From CAVSJA01 sp963728145 (GTDB lineage: Bacteria; Bacteroidota; Bacteroidia; Chitinophagales; Chitinophagaceae): a stretch of 64,000 nt of DNA. Numbering within the stretch: position 1 is the first letter of the stretch; every line of letters starts with the position of its first letter. Made by a program: the position numbers and the translations under genes. Positions 7,812-16,033 of the stretch are shown here, piece after piece. The stretch covers positions 1-64,000 of the forward strand of contig CAVSJA010000002.1 in NCBI GenBank assembly GCA_963728145.1. The letters run 5' to 3'. The notes under the pieces were generated by a model. That model was not told the origin of the DNA. It saw only the letters and a program-made list of their open reading frames with translations, and did not search any database.

Positions 7812-8515
7812 ATGGTCGGAACGAGCTGCCCAAGGTCGATGGCCTGCCGTCCGATTTTCGGCTGGTTCGGGATCAACTCCGAATGGCTCTGCCTCGGCCG
7901 CGCAAGCGCGCTGGCCGAGCCCGGCGACTACGCCGCGTGGGAGATCGCCGGTCAGCCGGCGGCGGTCGTGCGCGACCGCGACGGGCAGCTCCGCGCCTTC
8001 TCGAACGTCTGCCTGCACCGGATGTCGACGCTGCTGCACGGCCGCGGCCGGGTGCGGGCGATCGTCTGCCCCTACCACGCCTGGACCTCACAACCTGGAC
8101 GCGAGGTCCGCTGGCGCTACTGGCGCCCCTGGCACGCGTCCGACGCCGACGCCTTCATGGCGCGCCGCGGCGAGGGTCCCTGGACGCGCTGGCTGGCCGA
8201 GCACCAGGTCGTCACCGGCGTCATCGAGGGCGTGAGACGCCGGCACACGCTGCCGGCGACGCCGCCGCCGGCGACGACGCTCGTCGCCAACACCGACAAC
8301 CTCAAGGACTACGAGGCCTACCGCGCCCTCGACCCGGCGACCGCGCATATGCGGATCGCGAACTGGGTCGGGGGCGTGCTGCCCTCGGCGCCGAGACCGT
8401 CGAGATCTCGAACGCGTCCCGCATCCGCAAGGCCGGCTTCGACCTCCGGACCTCGTTCCGCAAGCCGCCCGACCCCGCGCGCCGCGGCCGCGACCCCGCC
8501 GCCCACCGCTCCTGA
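7812..8515 (+). pseudogene. Rieske [2Fe-2S] domain fragment joined to unrelated sequence
   Basis: From about 7865 the frame reads EWLCLGRASALAEPGDY, typical of aromatic-ring dioxygenase large subunits. The Rieske ligands follow as CLHRMSTLLHG and CPYHAW (C-x-H and C-x2-H). The expected continuation TYNLDG is recoverable if one extra C near 8087 is dropped. Past 8100 no Rieske-oxygenase catalytic domain follows. Instead there is an unrecognised stretch (RWRYWRPWHASDADAFMARR, later TTLVANTDNLKDYEAYRALD). After a frame change near 8385 it ends ...SFRKPPDPARRG at a stop at 8515. Both ends of the oxygenase are missing, so this is a broken gene or a join. Confidence 0.5.
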
Positions 8516-8537
8516 CCCGACCCGCCGCCCCCGGGTG

Positions 8538-8855
8538 ATGAGCCAGGACGACAGCGGGGACGATCGGACGGGCGTCGTGCGCCTCTCGGGCCGCCTGCTC
8601 TGCGCCTCGGCCGAGGAGGCGGACGTCGTCCGCCGCCACCTGCCCGAGCACGTCCGCCTCACCCGCGCCGAGCCGGGCTGCCTCTCGTTCGAGGTCACGC
8701 CGACGGACGATCCCCTGACCTGGCGCGTCGAGGAACGCTTCACCGACCGCGCCGCCTTCGACGCCCACCAGCGCCGGACCCGCGCCTCGGCCTGGGGAGC
8801 CGCGACGGCCGCCATCCGGCGCGACTACGAGGTCACGACGGCCGGCCGCCCTTGA
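8538..8855 (+). CDS. Antibiotic biosynthesis monooxygenase (ABM) domain protein
   Basis: A 105-residue ferredoxin-like small protein of the ABM/YgiN type. Members act as cofactor-free quinol or heme-related monooxygenases or simply as dimeric detoxifying proteins. Visible family features are RLTRAEPGCLSFEVTPTDD (the EPGCL segment), WRVEERFTDRAAFDAHQ and the final helix before RRDYEV. Length matches the family. ATG 8538 overlaps the end of the preceding broken frame region and has only weak ribosome binding sequence (CCGGGTG). Intact frame. Specific substrate unknown. Confidence 0.75.
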   Translation: MSQDDSGDDRTGVVRLSGRLLCASAEEADVVRRHLPEHVRLTRAEPGCLSFEVTPTDDPLTWRVEERFTDRAAFDAHQRRTRASAWGAATAAIRRDYEVTTAGRP

Positions 8856-9062
8856 CCGATCCCGCCGCGGTGCATCGACGCCGGAGGGCCGATGCGACAG
8901 CGTCGTGTCGTGTGCGCCGCGCCAGCCCTGTCATCGCCCGCTTCTCGGAACCTCGCGGCGCCGCGCGCTCGCGTCCCGAGCGTCACCTTGATCGGAATCG
9001 GTCGCGATGGTAACATCGGACTCGCAATTGATTGTGCAACAACGACTTTTCTGGAGGGTGCG

Positions 9063-9980
9063 ATGCTTCGCGTCACTGTGGATCTCTTCTCCGGTCGACC
9101 CAACCCGACCTGGCTGATCACGGACGAAGACTTCTCCGAGAAGCTGCTGTCGCGGCTGTCGGAGATGCCGGACTTCGTCGGCGATCCCGAAGACGGCTTC
9201 CCGGGCCTCGGCTTCCGCGGGATCCAGCTGCAGCGCCTCGGCGACGACGAGGTCGGCCGCAGGCTGCCCGTGCGCTTCACGATCGCCGCCAACGCCTCCG
9301 AGGATCCGCCGGAGATCGTGGAGATCGCCCGCGAGGTCATCGGGTCGATGACCCGCTTCGACAAGGTCCGCTTCCCCGATCACCAGATCACGCCGCTCGA
9401 CGGCCGGCTGCAGGAGCACGTCCTGATGCGCTTCGAGCAGTTCCGCGAGCGCCGCTTCCTCGACTGGATCACCGGCATCATCAAGCCGCGCGGCCCCCGC
9501 GTCACCGTCCGCGACCCCGAGTGCGGGAACTGCGAGTACGAGGAAAGCACCTTCAACCCGAACTTCTGGAACGCCGACCCCTACGTCCGCCAGAACAACA
9601 ACTGCTACAACTACGCGCGCAACTGGCGCACCGACACCTTCGCCCAGCCCGGCCGGGCGTCGGGCAACTGGCCGAACCCGATGGCCTGCGGTGACGTCAG
9701 CGGCGGCGCGATCTCCGACGGCCTGAAGCGACGCTGCGACTGCCTGCCGCAGAGCGAGTACCCGCGGCGCCTCGTCGCGCTGGTGGTCGACCCGGGCTAT
9801 GACTACCACTGGTACCGGAAGCAGCGATCGGGCTTCTGGGGACACAAGCCGGGCGGGACCGCGGCCCGCAACACCGACAACTCCGGCGTGCTCATCACCG
9901 ACCCCGAGACCTGCGACCGGGGTGGCTACACCGACTTCTGCGGCTATTTCTACGCCGGCAGGAGCGTCGTCATCACCTGA
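9063..9980 (+). CDS. FSGRPNP-motif protein with Cys/His-rich C-terminal domain, unknown
   Basis: Intact, 305 residues, no signal peptide. Start ATG 9063 follows GGAGGG by 4 bases. Residues 5-70 carry the motif VDLFSGRPNPTW and FPGLGFRGIQLQR, shared with the next gene. Residues about 155-305 form a second domain with CGNCEY, then NNNCYNYARNW (Cys181), DYHWYRKQ (His249), GHKPGGTAARNTDNSG (Asp272) and DFCGYFY. A cysteine at the head of a likely helix, then His, then an Asp/Asn pair is the order seen in papain-like and NlpC/P60-like amidases. A cysteine-hydrolase fold is therefore possible, but this is inference. I do not know a named family. It is 11 bases upstream of its paralogue and surely cotranscribed. 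Confidence 0.7.
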   Translation: MLRVTVDLFSGRPNPTWLITDEDFSEKLLSRLSEMPDFVGDPEDGFPGLGFRGIQLQRLGDDEVGRRLPVRFTIAANASEDPPEIVEIAREVIGSMTRFDKVRFPDHQITPLDGRLQEHVLMRFEQFRERRFLDWITGIIKPRGPRVTVRDPECGNCEYEESTFNPNFWNADPYVRQNNNCYNYARNWRTDTFAQPGRASGNWPNPMACGDVSGGAISDGLKRRCDCLPQSEYPRRLVALVVDPGYDYHWYRKQRSGFWGHKPGGTAARNTDNSGVLITDPETCDRGGYTDFCGYFYAGRSVVIT

Positions 9981-9991
9981 CCGGATTCGCC

Positions 9992-10414
9992 TTGCAGGCC
10001 GCGCCGCACCGGGCTCTTCTCGCGACCGTCCTCGCCCTGTGCGTGGCGGTGGCGGCGGCACAGGATCGTGGAGGGTCCGCCCTGCGCATCGAGCTCGACA
10101 TCTTCAGCGGCCGGCCGAACCCGGAATGGACCCTGACGGCGGCCGAGGCCGGGGAGCTGCGGGCGCTCGCGGCCAAGCTGCCGCTGGCGGCCGCCGCACC
10201 GCCGCGGTTCGACGGTCTCGGCTATCGGGGCATCGTGGCGCGGGACCCGGCCGACCCCGGCTGGAGCCTCGTCGCCTACCGCGACACCGTGCGCATCGAC
10301 GGGGCCGCGGGATCGGAGGTGCGGGCGGACCCCGGCCGCAGCGTCGAGCGCTGGCTGCTCGGAACCGCCGGAGACGCGGTCGATCCCGCCCTGCTCGGTC
10401 GGATCGGCCCCTGA
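9992..10414 (+). CDS. Secreted single-domain FSGRPNP-motif protein, unknown
   Basis: About 140 residues from TTG 9992. A signal peptide (LLATVLALCVAVAAAQD) is followed by one domain: RIELDIFSGRPNPEW, LTAAEAGELRALAAKLP and FDGLGYRGIVARD. The same elements in the same order open the preceding gene, so the two are paralogues in tandem: one cytosolic with an added Cys/His domain, one exported and alone. The start codon is chosen because it yields a complete signal peptide; no clear ribosome binding site is seen, so translation may be coupled to the upstream stop 11 bases away. Function unknown. Confidence 0.6.
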   Translation: MQAAPHRALLATVLALCVAVAAAQDRGGSALRIELDIFSGRPNPEWTLTAAEAGELRALAAKLPLAAAAPPRFDGLGYRGIVARDPADPGWSLVAYRDTVRIDGAAGSEVRADPGRSVERWLLGTAGDAVDPALLGRIGP

Positions 10415-10463
10415 TCGGCGGGACGCCCGGCGCGTTAACGGTTCAATCCCGACAAATTCCCTT

Positions 10464-10505
10464 AGCATATGCGCCGTGCATGTCTTGTGCATAAAGTGTG
10501 CATCG
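10464..10505 (-). repeat. ATGCAC iteron element, copy 1
   Basis: On the minus strand this reads GATGCAC-ACTTTATGCACA-AGACATGCAC-GGCGCATATGC: three ATGCAC units about 13 bases apart plus a terminal GCAT. One unit (TTATGCACA) fits the DnaA-box consensus TTWTNCACA. A second copy in the opposite orientation lies at 22299-22340. The rest of the 303-base gap 10415-10717 before ffh shows GTTAAC at both 10434 and 10518 regions and no gene. Confidence 0.55.
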
Positions 10506-10717
10506 AAGGTCGCCGCGTTAACCTTTGCCATCCCTCGCCTTTCCGCCTCTCGCCGAACCGGCCTCCGCGCCGGCCTTGACGCCACCCCCCGACAGGCGTA
10601 TCTCCCCGCCGAACTCCGGAACGGTCCGCCCTTCCGGTCCTGATATCTTGCAGGATCGCCGTCGGTCAGCGCGTCGCGCCCACCGGCGCGACCGGCCTAT
10701 CGAAGGGGCGCCCGCCC

Positions 10718-12178
10718 ATGTTCGAGACCCTCAGCGGCCGGCTCTCCGGCGTCTTCGACAAGCTCACCCGCCAGGGCGCGCTCTCCGACGAGGACGTCGC
10801 GACCGCGCTGCGCGAGGTCCGCGTCGCCCTGCTCGAGGCCGACGTCTCGCTCCCGGTCGCCCGCGATTTCATCAAGCGAATCAACGACAAGGCCAGCGGC
10901 CAGGCCGTCACCAAGTCGGTCACCCCCGGCCAGCAGGTCGTCAAGATCGTCCACGACGAGCTCGTCCACGTCCTCGCCGGCGACACCGCCGCCCCCGCCC
11001 TCAAGATCGACTCGCCCCCCGCCCCGGTGCTGATGGTCGGCCTGCAGGGCTCGGGCAAGACCACGACCACCGCCAAGCTCGCCCGCCGCTGGAAGGAGCG
11101 CGAGGGCAAGCGCGTGCTCATGGCCTCGCTCGACACCCGCCGCCCGGCGGCGATGCAGCAGCTCGCGATCCTCGGCACCCAGGTCGGCGTCGACACCCTG
11201 CCGATCGTCCCCGGCCAGGACGCCGTCGCGATCGCCAAACGCGCCAAGCAGCAGGCCGCCCTCGGCGGCTACGACGTCGTCATGCTCGACACCGCCGGCC
11301 GCCTGCACGTCGACGACGAGCTGATGGCCGAGGTCGCCGCCGTCCGCGACGCCACCGGCCCGAACGAGACCCTGCTCGTCGTCGACGGCCTGACCGGCCA
11401 GGACGCCGTCAACGTCGCCGAGCAGTTCGACGGCCGCGTCGGCCTCTCCGGCGTCATCCTCACCCGCATGGACGGCGACGGCCGCGGCGGCGCCGCGCTC
11501 TCGATGCGCGCCGTCACCGGCAAGCCGATCCGCTTCGTCGGCGTCGGCGAGAAGCTCGACGCCCTCGAGGAGTTCCGCCCCGAGCAGGTGGCGGGCCGCA
11601 TCCTCGGCATGGGCGACATCGTCGCGCTGGTCGAGAAGGCGCAGGAGACGCTCGAGGCCGAGGCCGCCGAGCGGATGATGAAGCGCTTCCAGAAGGGTCA
11701 GTTCAACATGAACGACCTGAAGGCGCAGCTCCAGCAGATGCAGAAGATGGGCGGCATGCAGGGCGTCATGGGCATGCTGCCCGGCATGGGCAAGATGCAG
11801 AAGCAGATGGACGAGGCCGGCCTCGACGACCGGATGCTCCGCCGCCAGGTCGCGCTGATCAACTCGATGACCAAGCGCGAGCGCCGCAACCCCGACCTCC
11901 TGCAGGCCAGCCGCAAGAAGCGCATCGCCGCCGGCGCCGGCCTCGAGGTGCAGGAGCTGAACCGGCTCCTCAAGATGCACCGGCAGATGGCCGACATGAT
12001 GAAGAAGGTCGGCGGCATGGGCAAGAAGGGCCTGCTGCGCGGCGGCCTCGGCGCCCTGCTCGGCAAGGGCGCGCCGCCGGTGCCGCCCGGGCATGCCGCC
12101 GATGCCGGGCGCCGGGCGCGCATGCCGCCCGGGCATGGCCTGCCGCCCGGCCTCAGCGGGCTCGGACGCAAGAAATGA
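10718..12178 (+). CDS. ffh: Signal recognition particle protein Ffh
   Basis: GTPase of the signal recognition particle. It binds 4.5S RNA and signal sequences and targets ribosomes to FtsY/SecYEG. The 486-residue frame is intact. It has the N-domain (MFETLSGRLSGVFDKLTRQG), the G-domain P-loop LQGSGKTTTTAKLA, DTRRPAAMQQL, DTAGRLHVDD, and TRMDGDGRGGAA (usually TKLDG, here TRMDG). The Met-rich M-domain (MQKMGGMQGVMGMLPGMGK) and MTKRERRNPDLL follow. A Pro/Gly/Met tail ends GLGRKK. The last codons overlap the next gene (ATGA). First gene of the ffh to rpmE cluster, whose order is typical of alphaproteobacteria. Confidence 0.97.
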   Translation: MFETLSGRLSGVFDKLTRQGALSDEDVATALREVRVALLEADVSLPVARDFIKRINDKASGQAVTKSVTPGQQVVKIVHDELVHVLAGDTAAPALKIDSPPAPVLMVGLQGSGKTTTTAKLARRWKEREGKRVLMASLDTRRPAAMQQLAILGTQVGVDTLPIVPGQDAVAIAKRAKQQAALGGYDVVMLDTAGRLHVDDELMAEVAAVRDATGPNETLLVVDGLTGQDAVNVAEQFDGRVGLSGVILTRMDGDGRGGAALSMRAVTGKPIRFVGVGEKLDALEEFRPEQVAGRILGMGDIVALVEKAQETLEAEAAERMMKRFQKGQFNMNDLKAQLQQMQKMGGMQGVMGMLPGMGKMQKQMDEAGLDDRMLRRQVALINSMTKRERRNPDLLQASRKKRIAAGAGLEVQELNRLLKMHRQMADMMKKVGGMGKKGLLRGGLGALLGKGAPPVPPGHAADAGRRARMPPGHGLPPGLSGLGRKK

Positions 12179-12693
12179 TCCCGACGCTGACCACCGAACG
12201 GCTGGTGCTGCGGCCGCCGCGCGCGGCCGACTTCGAGGCCTACGCCGCCTTCTTCGCCTCGGACGCGGGCGGCCTGGGAGGACGGCCCGCTGTCGCGCCA
12301 GCGACGCCTGGTCGGAGTTCGCGACCGCCGCCGGCGCCTGGGTGCTGCGCGGCTTCGGCTCGCTCTCGATCGACCGACCGCGCCACCGGCGCCTGGCTCG
12401 GCGAGGTCGGGCTCTACCAGCCGCGACCATTATCCGGAGCCCGAGATCGGCTGGATCGCTCGGCGCCGAGGCCGAGGGCCGCGGCATCGCCCACGAGGCG
12501 GCCCTCGCCGCTGCGCGCGCTGGGCCTACGCGCACGCTCGGCCTGGACACCCTCGTCAGCTACATCGACCCGCGGCAACCGCCGCTCGATCCGGCTCGCC
12601 GAGCGCCTCGGCGCCGTCCCCGACCCCGACGCCCCGAGCTGCGCCCCCGGCGCCGGCGTCTGGCGCCACCCGGCCCCGGAGGCGCTGCAATGA
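12175..12693 (+). CDS. GNAT-family N-acetyltransferase, frameshifted
   Basis: Starts MIPTLTTERLVLRPPRAADF, the standard opening of RimJ/RimL-type acetyltransferases, which move an acetyl group from acetyl-CoA to a protein N-terminus or small amine. Several frameshifts (near 12280, 12370, 12425, 12460 and later) scatter the rest over three frames. Pieces such as TGAWLGEVGLYQP, GRGIAHEAALAA and LDTLVSYIDP still follow the family order. The ATG overlaps the ffh stop, and its own stop overlaps the next ATG at 12690, so all three are coupled. Target unknown. Confidence 0.75.
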   Translation: MIPTLTTERLVLRPPRAADFEAYAAFFASDAGGLGGRPAVAPATPGRSSRPPPAPGCCAASARSRSTDRATGAWLGEVGLYQPRPLSGARDRLDRSAPRPRAAASPTRRPSPLRALGLRARSAWTPSSATSTRGNRRSIRLAERLGAVPDPDAPSCAPGAGVWRHPAPEALQ

Positions 12694-13033
12694 GCTCCGA
12701 CGCCATCCGCCGCGCCGCCGACCTGCTGCGCGGCCACCGCGAGTCGATCGACCGGCTCGACGCGATCCTGGTCTTCACGCTCGCCGAGCGGTTCAAGCAC
12801 ACCCAGGCCGTCGGCGTCCTGAAGGCCGCAGCACGGCCTGCCCCCCTCCGACCCGGCGCGCGAGTCGGTGCAGATCGCGCGGCTCGAGCGCCTGGCCGAG
12901 GAGGCCGACCTCGATCCCGGCCTTCGCGCGCAAGTTCCTGAACTTCATCATCTCGGAAGTGATCCGCCACCACGAGCGGCATCTCGACAACGGGCCCGGC
13001 GAGACCGCGCCCACCCAGACCCAAGGAGACTGA
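12690..13033 (+). CDS. Chorismate mutase, AroQ class
   Basis: Converts chorismate to prephenate for Phe/Tyr synthesis. About 113 residues all helical, with the family landmarks: ESIDRLDAILVFTLAERFKHTQAVGVLKA (active-site Arg and Lys), AREESVQ-type segment read as SVQIARLERLAEEADLD, and FLNFIISEVIRHHE. Two frameshifts, near 12828 and 12923, are each an extra C next to a codon boundary. It lies between ffh and rpsP, the usual place in Rhodobacterales-like genomes. Confidence 0.88.
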
Positions 13034-13036
13034 GCC

Positions 13037-13390
13037 ATGGCCATGAAGATCCGGCTCGCCCGCGGCGGGTCCAAGAAGCGTCCGCACTATTCGATCGTCG
13101 CCGCCGACTCGCGCTCGCCCCGCGACGGCCGCTTCATCGAGAAGCTCGGCACCTACGACCCGCTGCTCGCCAAGGACAACGAGGGCCGGGTGAAGATCGA
13201 CCTCGAGCGCGTGCAGTACTGGCTCGGCCAGGGCGCGCAGGCGACCGACCGCGTGCAGCGCTTCCTCGAGGCCGCCGGCGTCGCCGAGAAGAAGGCGCGC
13301 AGCAATCCGAAGCAGGGCGAGCCCGGCAAGGCCGCCGTCGCGCGCGCCAAGGCGCGCGCCGACAAGGCCGCGGCCGCCGCCGCGGAGTAA
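13037..13390 (+). CDS. rpsP: 30S ribosomal protein S16
   Basis: Small-subunit assembly protein. MKIRLARGGSKKRPHYSIV, DGRFIEKLGTYDPL and VKIDLERVQYWLGQGAQATD are unmistakable. The core of about 85 residues is extended by an Ala/Lys-rich tail of about 30, as often in alphaproteobacteria. AAGGAG lies 5 bases before the ATG. Intact frame. Confidence 0.97.
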   Translation: MAMKIRLARGGSKKRPHYSIVAADSRSPRDGRFIEKLGTYDPLLAKDNEGRVKIDLERVQYWLGQGAQATDRVQRFLEAAGVAEKKARSNPKQGEPGKAAVARAKARADKAAAAAAE

Positions 13391-13492
13391 GGCGCACGGC
13401 CGATGGCCGGTCCCTGCTCGCGGCGACCTCCGCTCCGCGGCGTGCCGCGGCTCCGCGCCCGCGTCGCGAGGCGGCGATGCGGGAGGCGCGCC

Positions 13493-14002
13493 ATGGCTGA
13501 CCCGGAGCGGCTCACCTGCGTCGGCGCCATCGCCGGCGGCTTCGGCGTCCACGGCGAGGTGCGGCTGAAGTCCTTCTGCGCCGAGCCCGAGGCGATCGCC
13601 GACTACGCCCCGCTCGTGACCGAGGACGGCCGCAGCTTCGGCGTCCGCCTGCTGCGCCCGATCACCGGCGCCTTCGCCGCCCGCCTGACCGGCGTCGAGA
13701 CCCGCGAGGCGGCCGAGGCGCTGAAGGGCACCCGGCTCTACGCCCCGCGCGACCGGCTGCCGCCGCTGCCCGACGACGAGTTCTACCACGCCGACCTGAT
13801 CGGCCTCGCCGTCGTCGACACCGGCGGCGCGCCGCTCGGCACCGTCCGCGCCGTGCTCGACCACGGCGCCGGCGACATCCTCGAGATCGCCCGCCCCGGC
13901 GCCCCCGACCTGCTCCTGCCCTTCACCCGCGCCGCCGTGCCGACGGTCGACCTCGCCGCCGGCCGCATCGTCGCCGACCCGCCCGAAGGTCTTGTAGAGT
14001 GA
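13493..14002 (+). CDS. rimM: Ribosome maturation factor RimM
   Basis: Binds S19 and assists 30S head maturation. The intact 169-residue frame has the RimM barrel (VGAIAGGFGVHGEVRLKSFC), then LKGTRLYAPRDRLPPL and the PRC barrel (EFYHADLIGLAVVD, DILEIARPGAPDLLLPFT). ATG 13493 is preceded by GGGAGG. It follows rpsP by about 100 bases and precedes an SRPBCC gene and trmD. Confidence 0.95.
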   Translation: MADPERLTCVGAIAGGFGVHGEVRLKSFCAEPEAIADYAPLVTEDGRSFGVRLLRPITGAFAARLTGVETREAAEALKGTRLYAPRDRLPPLPDDEFYHADLIGLAVVDTGGAPLGTVRAVLDHGAGDILEIARPGAPDLLLPFTRAAVPTVDLAAGRIVADPPEGLVE

Positions 14003-14043
14003 CGGCTGCCGCGCGCTCGCGGCCCACAGGAAGGAAGGAAGCG

Positions 14044-14453
14044 ATGGCGACAGTGCGGAAGGAGGTCGTGACGCAGGCGCCGCCCGACCAGGTCTGGGAT
14101 GCGATCCGCGACATCGGCGCGCTGCACACCCGGCTGGTGCCGGGCTTCGTCACGGCGACGCGCCTCGAGCCGGGCGCGCGCATCGTCACCTTCGCGAACG
14201 GCGTGACCGTCCGCGAGCCGATCGTCACCCTCGACGAGCCGGCGCCGCCGGCTGGTGTGGTCGGTCGAGGGGATCGGCGACGACGCACTACAACGCCTCG
14301 GTCGAGGTGATCGACGAGGCCGACGCGACGCGCGTCGTCTGGATCGCGGACTTCCTTCCCGACGACCTGCGCGGCGAGATCGACGCGGCGATGGAGGCCG
14401 GGGCGCAGGCGATGAAGGCGGCGCTCGACCGGCTCGGCCCGACCGGTCGATGA
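14044..14453 (+). CDS. SRPBCC-family (polyketide cyclase-like) protein
   Basis: START/Bet v1-like ligand-binding fold protein of about 135 residues. Starts MATVRKEVVTQAPPDQVWDA, and later HTRLVPGFVTATRLE, VREPIVTLDE. After two shifts (near 14252 and 14286) it reads RLVWSVEGIG and HYNASVEVIDEADATR before MEAGAQAMKAALDRL. AAGGAAGG precedes the ATG. Inserted between rimM and trmD, overlapping the trmD start by 4 bases. This insertion is not part of the universal cluster, and its ligand is unknown. Confidence 0.75.
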
Positions 14454-15236
14454 CCGCAGCCCTGGACCGCCCGCGTCCTGACGCTCTTCCCGGAGATGTT
14501 CCCGGGCCCGCTCGGCCACTCGCTGACCGGCCGGGCGCTCGCCGCCGGCCTCTGGCGGCTCGAGACCCGCGACATCCGCGACGCCGCCACCGACCGCCAC
14601 CGCACCGTCGACGACAGCCCGGCCGGCGGCGGCGCCGGCATGGTGCTGCGCGCCGACATCGCCGCCGCCGCGCTCGACGCCGCCGCGGCCGGACTGGCCG
14701 CTGCTCTATCTCTCGCCGCGCGGCGCGCCGCTTCGACCCAGGCCCGCGCCCGGGCGCTCGCCGCCGGCCCGGGGGTCACGCTGCTCTGCGGCCGCTTCGA
14801 GGGGATCGACGAGCGGGTGCTCGAGGCGCGCGGCCGTCGAGGAGGTGAGCCTCGGGGACTTCGTGCTGACCGGCGGCGAGATCGCGGCGATGGCCTTGAT
14901 CGACGCCGCGTCCGGCTTATACCCCGCGTCCTCGGAAACGCCGAGTCGACGGAGGAGGAGTCGTTCTCGTCCGGCCTCTTGGAGTTTCCGCAGTATACGC
15001 GCCCGACCGAATGGGAAGGTCTGCGATCCCCGAGGTTCTCCTCTCGGGGCACCACGGACGGATCGCCGCCTGGCGACGCTCCGCAGGCGGAGAGGCTGAC
15101 CAAGGAACGTCGTCCCGACCTCTGGCGGGCCTACCTGGCGAAGGCCGGGGAAGCGGACCCGGCAGGAGAGGCAGAGCTCTCGGACGCAGAGACCACCGCC
15201 GCGACAGGCGGGCCAGAGAAGGACGACGAGCGATGA
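14450..15236 (+). CDS. trmD: tRNA (guanine-N1)-methyltransferase TrmD
   Basis: Makes m1G37 in tRNAs and so prevents +1 slippage; normally essential. The protein is spread over three frames: MTAAWTARVLTLFPEMFPG (dropping one C near 14471), HRTVDDSPAGGGAGMVL, LLCGRFEGIDERVLEAR, VEEVSLGDFVLTGGE (dropping a G near 14832), LIPRVLGNAESTEEESFSSG, LLEFPQYTRPTEWEG and VLLSGHHGRIAAWRR. These cover the whole knotted SPOUT domain and the C-terminal tail. About six frameshifts in a gene that must work argue for sequence error. Start ATG 14450 overlaps the previous stop; the TGA overlaps the rplS ATG. Confidence 0.92.
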
Positions 15237-15611
15237 ACCTGATCGCTGAGCTCGAGGCCGAGCAGATCAAGGCCCTGGGCAAGGACATCCCCGACTTCGC
15301 CGCCGGCGACACGATCCGCGTCGGCTACAAGGTCACCGAGGGCACCCGCTCGCCGCGTGCAGGCCTACGAGGGCGTCTGCATCGCCCGCAACGGCGGCGC
15401 GGGCATCGGCGCGAGCTTCACGGTGCGCAAGATCAGCTTCGGCGAGGGCGTCGAGCGCGTCTTCCCGCTGCACAGCCCGAACATCGACTCGATCACCGTG
15501 GTGCGCCGCGGCAAGGTCCGGCGGGCGAAGCTCTACTACCTGCGCGAGCGCCGCGGCAAGTCGGCCCGGATCAGCGAGAAGACCAACTACCGCGAAAAGA
15601 CCGAAGGCTGA
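15233..15611 (+). CDS. rplS: 50S ribosomal protein L19
   Basis: Sits at the subunit interface. MNLIAELEAEQIKALGKDIP, then AGDTIRVGYKVTEGTRS, VQAYEGVCIARNGGAGIG, ASFTVRKISFGEGVERVFPL and RRAKLYYLRERRGKSARI cover the full protein. One extra C near 15353 splits it into two frames. ATG overlaps the trmD stop (ATGA). Confidence 0.95.
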
Positions 15612-15622
15612 GGAGCCGGACC

Positions 15623-15846
15623 ATGAAGCAGGGCATCCACCCCGACTACCATTTCATCGAGGTCAAGCTGACCGACGGCACGACCTACCGGACCCGCTCG
15701 ACCTACGGCAAGGAGGGCGACCACGCTCGCGCTCGAGATCGACCCGTCGGCGCACCCGGCCTGGACCGGCGGCGCGCAGCAAGCTGATGGACACCGGCGG
15801 CCGCGTCTCGAAGTTCAAGAAGAAGTACGAGGGCCTCGGCTTCTGA
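15623..15846 (+). CDS. rpmE: 50S ribosomal protein L31
   Basis: Starts MKQGIHPDYHFIEVKLTDGT and ends SKFKKKYEGLGF. The middle, SALEIDPSAHPAWTGG-type, is recovered by dropping extra C bases near 15722 and 15777. It has no CxxC zinc motif, so it is the C-minus form, as usual in alphaproteobacteria. GAGGAG precedes the ATG. Last gene of the cluster. Confidence 0.92.
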
Positions 15847-15900
15847 CCGTCGCACAGTGCGACTCCGGTCAAGCTTCTGAAATCACTGAATAAACGTCGC

Positions 15901-15974
15901 GCCGTTAACCGGAATCAACACCGGTTAACGGCGTCGCCACGTGCCGCCGCGCCGGATTCCCGCTTCCGGGAATC
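15901..15974 (+). terminator. Two consecutive perfect hairpins after rpmE
   Basis: GCCGTTAACCGG (15901-15912) pairs with CCGGTTAACGGC (15921-15932) around an 8-base loop. GATTCCCG (15955-15962) pairs with CGGGAATC (15967-15974) around CTTC. There is no T-run, so termination is inferred from position at the end of the ffh-rpmE cluster. Confidence 0.5.
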
Positions 15975-16033
15975 AGCGACGATCGCCTAAATCTTGTGAT
16001 GCGCGCCAGCAGAAGCGCGTCATTTGGTGAAGG

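Noticed and set aside
15905..15928. CtrA box after rpmE
   Set aside because: Two TTAA words are there, but they are 16 bases apart instead of 7; a palindrome/hairpin explains them better.
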